39,687 nucleotides of DNA, taken from Planctomycetia bacterium. GTDB taxonomy: Bacteria; Planctomycetota; Planctomycetia; Pirellulales; UBA7805. The translations under genes and the position numbers were made by a program. Each line of letters begins with the position of its first letter. The first letter of the stretch is position 1. Under the pieces are notes generated by a model that saw nothing but the letters and a program-made list of their open reading frames with translations, did not search any database and was not told the DNA's origin. This document shows positions 34,309 to 39,687 of this stretch, one piece after another. The stretch covers positions 1 to 39,687 of the forward strand of contig JAIOQB010000087.1 in assembly GCA_021413585.1 (NCBI GenBank), given 5' to 3'.

Positions 34309-35229
34309 ATGCGTTGTCGCTGGATTGCTGCGCCGTTGGCATTGCTTTTGTGTGCGTTGGCTAACCTGGGTGTTGCCGATGAGCCCAAGCCCGCGGAAGC
34401 GCCTAAGCTCGCGGCGGAATCGCCCAAGCTTAAGGTGCTGATCGTTGACGGGCAAAACAATCACGATTGGCGCAAGACCACCCCGGTGATGAAGCATGCC
34501 CTGGAGTCGTGCGGGCGGTTTCAGGTCGACGTTTCCACGGCGCCGTCCGGCGGCGACCTCAGTTCTTTCCAGCCGAAGTTTTCCAACTACGACGCCGTGC
34601 TGTCGAACTACAACGGCGGCAGTTGGTCTCCGCAGACTCGCCAGTCGCTGGTGGACTACGTGCATGGCGGAGGCGGCTTCGTCGTGGTGCATGCCGCCGA
34701 CAACTCGTTCCCCGACTGGCCGGAGTACAACGAGATGACCGGGCTGGGTGGCTGGGGAGGCCGCAATGAGAAGAGTGGGCCTTACGTCTATTACAAAGAC
34801 GGCAAGCAGGTTGAGGACAAATCCCGCGGCGGCGGCGGCTCGCATGGCCCGCAACATCCGTTTCAAATCGTCGTGCGCGATCCGGCCCACCCGATCACCA
34901 AGGACATGCCGATCACCTGGATGCACGGCCAGGACGAGTTGTACACGCACCTCCGCGGGCCGGCGCACAACATGAAGGTGCTCGCCACCGCCTACGCTCC
35001 CAAGAAGCTCAACGGCCGCGACGTGGACGAGCCAATGCTGATGGTGCTCGACTACGGCAAGGGGCGCGTCTTCCACACGCCGATGGGGCACGCCGATTAC
35101 TCCATGAAATGCGCGGGCTTCACCACCGCCCTGCAACGCGGCACCGAGTGGGCCGCCACCGGCAAAGTGACGATCCCGATCCCGGCCGATTTCCCCACCG
35201 CCGACAAAGTTAGCAACCGCAAGCCGTAG
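34309..35229 (+). CDS. Secreted ThuA-domain protein (first of two)
   Basis: A 306-residue protein. ATG 34309 has AAGGAG eight bases upstream and begins a signal peptide (APLALLLCALANLGVA). An Ala/Pro/Lys spacer follows, then a ThuA-like fold: KVLIVDGQNNHDW, YDAVLSNYNGGSW, LVDYVHGGGGFVVVHAADNSF, and HPITKDMP. ThuA belongs to the class I glutamine amidotransferase-like fold, named from a trehalose-utilisation gene; its role in exported planctomycete proteins is unproven but probably in carbohydrate processing. A glycine-rich loop (RGGGGSHG) is notable. A hairpin repeat begins at the last base of the stop. Confidence 0.9.
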   Translation: MRCRWIAAPLALLLCALANLGVADEPKPAEAPKLAAESPKLKVLIVDGQNNHDWRKTTPVMKHALESCGRFQVDVSTAPSGGDLSSFQPKFSNYDAVLSNYNGGSWSPQTRQSLVDYVHGGGGFVVVHAADNSFPDWPEYNEMTGLGGWGGRNEKSGPYVYYKDGKQVEDKSRGGGGSHGPQHPFQIVVRDPAHPITKDMPITWMHGQDELYTHLRGPAHNMKVLATAYAPKKLNGRDVDEPMLMVLDYGKGRVFHTPMGHADYSMKCAGFTTALQRGTEWAATGKVTIPIPADFPTADKVSNRKP

Positions 35230-35258
35230 TTAGCCGCCGCTCCCCGAGCGGCGCGAGC
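35229..35258 (-). repeat. 30-bp hairpin repeat, copy d
   Basis: On the minus strand GCTCGCGCCGCT-CGGG-GAGCGGCGGCTAAC. It begins at the last base of the upstream stop codon and lies between the tandem ThuA genes, so it could shape the mRNA between them. Confidence 0.85.
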
Positions 35259-35303
35259 CTTTTCACCGCAACCTGCCTCACCGCACCACTCCGAGCGCAC
35301 CCC

Positions 35304-36371
35304 ATGACCTCATCGCGCCACACGCTGCCAACTCTTCTGACTCTACTTGCCTCGCTCTCCGCCGCCGCGCCGCTGATGGCCGCCGAACCGGCCAGCGACG
35401 CCGCCGGCAACGCCCAGCCGTGGGTGGTCTACGAGGGCACCGGTGACGGCGCCGGCAAGGGAAAGCACATCGTGCTGATCTCGGGAGACGAAGAGTACCG
35501 CAGCGAAGAGGCCCTGCCGCAGTTGGCCCGCATCCTGGCCACGCGCCACGGCTTCCGCTGCACCGTGCTGTTCGCGATCGGCAAGGATGGCACGATCGAC
35601 CCGCTGGTGACGACGAACATTCCGGGCCTCGAAGCACTCGATCATGCGGATCTGATGGTGATTGCCACCCGCTTTCGCAACCTGCCGGACGACCAGATGC
35701 AGCATGTGGCCGACTACATCGAATCGGGCCGGCCGGTGATCGGCCTGCGCACTGCCTCGCACGCTTTCGCCATTCCCGCCGGCCGCAAGTTCGCCCGCTA
35801 CAGTTGGAACGGCAAAGAGCCCGGCTGGGAGGGAGGTTTTGGCCGCCGCATCCTCGGCGAAACGTGGATCAATCACCACGGCCACCATGGCAGCCAAAGC
35901 ACACGCGGCGTGATTCCTCCCGCCGCGGTTGAGTCGCCTATTCTGCGCGGAATCCACGGCGCCGACATCTGGGGACCGACCGATGTTTATGAAGTGCGGT
36001 TGCCATTGGGGGGCGATGCCAAGCCGCTGGTGCTGGGCGAAGTCCTCACCGGCATGAAGCCCGGCGACCCGGCGGTCGTCGGCAAGCAAAACGATCCGAT
36101 GATGCCGGTCGCCTGGACGCGCACCTACGAAGCACCCGGCGCCAAGCGAGGCCGCGTGTTCGAGACAACCATGGGCGCCGCCCAGGATCTATCGAGCGAA
36201 GGCGTCCGCCGCCTGCTGGTCAACGCCTGCTACTGGTGTGTCGGCCTGGAAGACAAGATCACCGAAAAGGCCAACGTCGAACTGGTGGGCAAATACCAAC
36301 CCAGCCCCTTCAAGTTCGGCGGCCACCGCCACGGCGTGAAGCCCAGCGACCTGGCGCTGCCGGCGATGTAG
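35304..36371 (+). CDS. Secreted ThuA-domain protein (second of two)
   Basis: A 355-residue protein with a signal peptide (residues 1-27, cleavage near LMAAEP). ThuA-like features: HIVLISGDEEYRSEEALPQLARILATRHGFRCTVLF, GLEALDHADLMVIATRFRNLP, VADYIESGRPVIGLRTASHAF, and HPITRGI-type text as ESPILRGIHGADIW. It differs enough from the first copy that they are ancient paralogues. No strong ribosome-binding site is evident before ATG 35304. The pair lies 74 bases apart on the same strand and is likely co-transcribed. Function in exported carbohydrate metabolism is inference. Confidence 0.9.
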   Translation: MTSSRHTLPTLLTLLASLSAAAPLMAAEPASDAAGNAQPWVVYEGTGDGAGKGKHIVLISGDEEYRSEEALPQLARILATRHGFRCTVLFAIGKDGTIDPLVTTNIPGLEALDHADLMVIATRFRNLPDDQMQHVADYIESGRPVIGLRTASHAFAIPAGRKFARYSWNGKEPGWEGGFGRRILGETWINHHGHHGSQSTRGVIPPAAVESPILRGIHGADIWGPTDVYEVRLPLGGDAKPLVLGEVLTGMKPGDPAVVGKQNDPMMPVAWTRTYEAPGAKRGRVFETTMGAAQDLSSEGVRRLLVNACYWCVGLEDKITEKANVELVGKYQPSPFKFGGHRHGVKPSDLALPAM

Positions 36372-36490
36372 GCTGGAGGCTTGAGACCATAGGCTTGAGT
36401 TACGCGCGTCGCCCCGCCGGTAAATACGACATCGCAAAACAGTTTGACACCGCCTAAGAGCCATGCAACCTGGCACGCGGTAGTTTTTTC

Positions 36491-36519
36491 TTGTCGGCCC
36501 AGCCGCCCCCTGGTATGCT
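36491..36519 (+). promoter_or_regulatory. Sigma70-like promoter for the small lipoprotein gene
   Basis: TTGTCG (36491-36496), a 17-base spacer and TATGCT (36514-36519) place the transcript start near 36526, giving a leader of about 35 nt to ATG 36561, which has AAGGGG upstream. Confidence 0.6.
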
Positions 36520-36560
36520 GACGTCCTTGCACTCGGCACTCGATCTTAAGGGGCACTCAC

Positions 36561-37157
36561 ATGACAACGTCGAAATGGCCGCGGGCCCTGGCCGCTGCGC
36601 TGCTGCTGATCCCGCTCGCCGGCTGCGGCTTGGAGGACATGGATTTCGGCGACGGCGGCCATCGCCCGCGCGCATGGCAACGCCAGCACCGCCGAGCGCA
36701 GCCGCGCGACAACGCTGACGACAACGCCGTCGACCATCCAGCGGCCGATCGCGACGAAGCAGCCCCCCGCGACAACCAACGGGCGGACGACGAGCGCGCG
36801 GATGATCATCGAGTTGCCGCGGACGAACCCGACGCCACGGCGAAGAACCGCCAGCGCAACGAGCGCCGCATGGCGGGCGATGCGCTCCCCAGCCGCAATC
36901 AGCGGTGGGGCAACGAGCGCCGCATGCCGAGCGATTCGATGCCCAGCCGCACAGCGCGCTGGGCATCAGACTCGCCGGACTCCGCCGACGCGTCGTCCGA
37001 TCGATCCTCTACCCACGATTCGTCCGGCAGCGACGCATCCCGCAGCGAGTCATCATCCGACCGCTCCGAGCGGCGTAGCTCAGACTCCCGCGCGCAAGAC
37101 GACTCGAACGCCAAGAACTCCTACCGCGAGCCGCTCCCCGGCCAATCGGACGATTAG
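36561..37157 (+). CDS. Low-complexity lipoprotein with tandem internal repeat
   Basis: A 198-residue protein. Lipobox LIPLAGC (Cys22) after a hydrophobic stretch marks a lipoprotein. The mature part is nearly all Asp, Arg, Ser, Ala and Asn: first Asp/Arg/Ala/Asn-rich, then two 18-residue repeats starting NERRM and ending RW (36858-36911 and 36912-36965), then a Ser/Asp/Arg tail. It should be disordered and highly charged. AAGGGG precedes ATG 36561. Function is unknown; it may be a surface or periplasmic spacer. Low complexity makes homology searches unreliable. Confidence 0.75.
   Translation: MTTSKWPRALAAALLLIPLAGCGLEDMDFGDGGHRPRAWQRQHRRAQPRDNADDNAVDHPAADRDEAAPRDNQRADDERADDHRVAADEPDATAKNRQRNERRMAGDALPSRNQRWGNERRMPSDSMPSRTARWASDSPDSADASSDRSSTHDSSGSDASRSESSSDRSERRSSDSRAQDDSNAKNSYREPLPGQSDD
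36858..36965 (+). repeat. 54-bp in-frame tandem duplication inside the lipoprotein gene
   Basis: Two adjacent 54-base units begin AACGAGCGCCGCATG. They encode NERRMAGDALPSRNQRWG and NERRMPSDSMPSRTARWA. Several differences between units show the duplication is not fresh. Confidence 0.88.
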
Positions 37158-37249
37158 GTTGTTTGGCGCGAGCTTAGCGCCATGCAACTTGGGCTTCACT
37201 TCGCTGCGCTACGTTCAGCCCCAGCCACCCGTGCGCCGACGCTCGCTGT

Positions 37250-38296
37250 TCAGCGCTTCAGACCGAGCACCATCGCCAGCAGCAACAGCATCCCCAGCGC
37301 CGCTAGGCCGCCGATCGCCAGCCGCTTGGGCGTGAAGATCACGCCCGGCTTGGCCTGCGACAACTCGGCGATTTGCGCGTCGAGCGCCGCCAGCTTCGTC
37401 TGCGCCTGCACTATCGGATCGACCACCGCCGGCGGACCGGCCTGTTGGGCGTGACGCGTAAACGCGGCCTTGCCCAGCTCCGTCAGGGCGTGCTTAGCGC
37501 GGCTTTTGAGCGATTGCACCTGGGCGAGATCCTTCGCCGCGCGGGCGGCGACTTTGGTCTTTTCCGCAAAACCAGTTGCCTGTGGCTGGGCCGCGGCTTC
37601 GTCATGAATCGCTTTGATCTCTGCTTCCAAAGCGTCGACGCGCTGATGCAGCTCGGGCCACTCGTCGCGGCGGCTGCCCGACTCGTAGCACTGCTTGCCC
37701 AGGGCGTGAAACGCGTTGGGGAGCGCGGTGTTGGCCAGCGTCGTCCGTTCCGCCTGCCGCGCGGTGAGCTGCACCGCCGCTTTGAGGTTCGAGCCCAACC
37801 CACGGGCTTCGCGCTTGAGCCGCGAGGCGACTTGCGCGGTCACCTCATCGAACGAGCCGTGCCCCTGGGGGAGAGAGGGCGGAAGCGCCGAGAGACGCGG
37901 CGAGTTGCGAGATGAGGTGGAACCCATTCCGGGCGGCGGCAACGGCGGCGGCGAGACCACTTCGGCCAGCACCGGCGGCAGCGAGCCGGGCGCGCCGGCG
38001 GGGCGCTGCTTCAGCGGCGGCCTGCCCGGCGCCGGCGGCGTGGCAGGTTCCAGAATCGGCAGCGGAGGGGGCGGCTGCGCGGGCGTGCTGTCGATGTCGA
38101 ACAGGCCCTTGATCGATCCGGCCTCCACCCAATCGGCCAACCCTTCGCGCCACACTTCGTCAGTTGGCAGCAGCGCGCCGCTGGCTGCCAGCCGCTTCAA
38201 CTCGCCGCCGGAGACCGGGCCGATGTCGACTTCCTCTCGGGCGTAAAACCACTCGGCCGCCATGGGGAGTACGCCTGCGCCAATCTTGGGTGCCAT
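37250..38296 (-). CDS. GYF_2-domain, proline-rich, tail-anchored protein
   Basis: From ATG 38296 it has 348 residues; an in-frame ATG at 38263 (MAAEWFYA) is equally possible. Residues about 15-62 are a GYF_2 domain (AEWFYAREEVDIGPVSGGEL ... EVWREGLADWVEAG), followed by a proline-rich stretch (about 70-130) with PPPPLP and PPPLPPPG. A long helical region (150-310) and a single C-terminal helix (LAIGGLAALGMLLLLAMVLGL) complete it, so the bulk should be cytoplasmic. GYF domains in eukaryotes bind proline-rich peptides; the bacterial GYF_2 domains occur in membrane proteins of unknown role. No obvious operon partner. Confidence 0.85.
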   Translation of the reverse strand: MAPKIGAGVLPMAAEWFYAREEVDIGPVSGGELKRLAASGALLPTDEVWREGLADWVEAGSIKGLFDIDSTPAQPPPPLPILEPATPPAPGRPPLKQRPAGAPGSLPPVLAEVVSPPPLPPPGMGSTSSRNSPRLSALPPSLPQGHGSFDEVTAQVASRLKREARGLGSNLKAAVQLTARQAERTTLANTALPNAFHALGKQCYESGSRRDEWPELHQRVDALEAEIKAIHDEAAAQPQATGFAEKTKVAARAAKDLAQVQSLKSRAKHALTELGKAAFTRHAQQAGPPAVVDPIVQAQTKLAALDAQIAELSQAKPGVIFTPKRLAIGGLAALGMLLLLAMVLGLKR

Positions 38297-38691
38297 GGGC
38301 AACTTGCTGCCCTTGCCGTTTCAGAACACGCCGCCATTCTACCCCCTCAAATCCCCTTTCGCGACCAGACAGTACGACCCTTTTCGCGGCCGGCCGGTTC
38401 GATGAAAGACTGGCGGGCGACGAATCCGACCCGATACAATGTCGATCGCCCCTTGACGGCGCTCTGATCGAATGCGGCCGCGAGAGGTTGAGTTCAATTA
38501 GCCACAAGAAACACAAAAACCACAAAAAGGCGTGGGGGACAAAGTTTTGCGTGAATGAGTGACGGCGACTCGCCCAGGAGGCGTTGACCTGCCCCAGCGA
38601 TTTTTGGGTAACCTCACCGCGCCACTTCTTTATCCTTTTTTGTGTTTCTTGTGGCAAACCTGATTTGTGGCCTGACTCTGAGAACCGTGGC
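38297..38691. other. Non-coding region with a long palindrome
   Basis: About 395 bases between divergent genes. Apart from the palindrome spanning 38501-38655 I see no gene, RNA or convincing promoter. Confidence 0.5.
38501..38655. repeat. Long palindrome with GCCACAAGAAACACAAAAA arms
   Basis: Arms 38501-38519 and 38637-38655 are perfect 19-base reverse complements, 117 bases apart. The left arm continues with a further CACAAAAA word. Word composition is like the palindrome at 25741-25820. Confidence 0.85.
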
Positions 38692-39174
<483 letters not shown>

Positions 39175-39350
39175 TGTTACACAGCTCGAGAGCTTTCGCG
39201 CGAAGGTTGCGTATCATCCGGAGGTTATTAGGCGGCTCCAGACCGACGAACGATGTTGGTTTCGGACTCAGGAGGATGCCGAGAGATGGGCGGCGGCTTT
39301 TCCAGAGTGGCAACAGATTTGGAGACCGTCTGGAGAGGCAACGCCCGAGA

Positions 39351-39687
<337 letters not shown>

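Overview
The window looks like one contig from an uncultured, high-GC planctomycete, most likely Pirellulales-like. The evidence is a DUF1559 pilin-like protein with a prepilin motif, secreted ThuA-domain proteins in tandem, a GYF_2-domain protein, a soluble Ser/Thr kinase, and many small intergenic palindromes. Nearly everything is chromosomal housekeeping or accessory metabolism. I see no tRNA, rRNA, transposase, integrase, phage gene or CRISPR array.

Layout. 1-1521: the end of an M42 aminopeptidase gene and a secreted GDSL hydrolase. 1590-6271: a promoter and a three-gene operon of an HscC-type Hsp70, a single-pass membrane protein and a J-domain protein whose HPD motif reads RPD. 6272-6780: a four-helix-bundle gene bracketed by inverted heptamer repeats. 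6790-11996 (minus): a ribose-type ABC importer operon (binding lipoprotein, permease, double ATPase) running into hemB. 12489-13418: a protein kinase. 13444-16694: a GNAT-fold acyltransferase, an extended SDR and a classical SDR. 16795-18474 (minus): an exported amidohydrolase. 18658-23232 (minus): a MacAB-like tripartite exporter. 23847-25449: a PilZ-like protein and a small unknown protein, separated by long non-coding stretches. 25954-28673 (minus): folC and a DUF1559 pilin with a clear promoter and operator-like palindrome. 29151-34106: an operon of ABC-2 ATPase, a permease with a PDZ-like insert, and a membrane-anchored unknown protein. 34309-36371: two ThuA-domain proteins. 36561-38296: a low-complexity lipoprotein and a GYF_2/proline-rich membrane protein. 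38692-39687: a YjbQ-family gene with a disturbed 3' end, an inserted small ORF and a second truncated YjbQ copy running off the contig.

The most interesting signals are the HscC/RPD-J-protein operon with its extra membrane component; the PDZ-containing ABC-2 operon with mutually exclusive hairpins before the permease; and several families of small palindromic repeats. One repeat family has a conserved 13-bp core (three copies), another is a 30-bp hairpin with a compensatory base change (four copies), and a third type brackets the four-helix-bundle gene. The last 141 bases are identical to an upstream segment and probably mark an unresolved assembly repeat.
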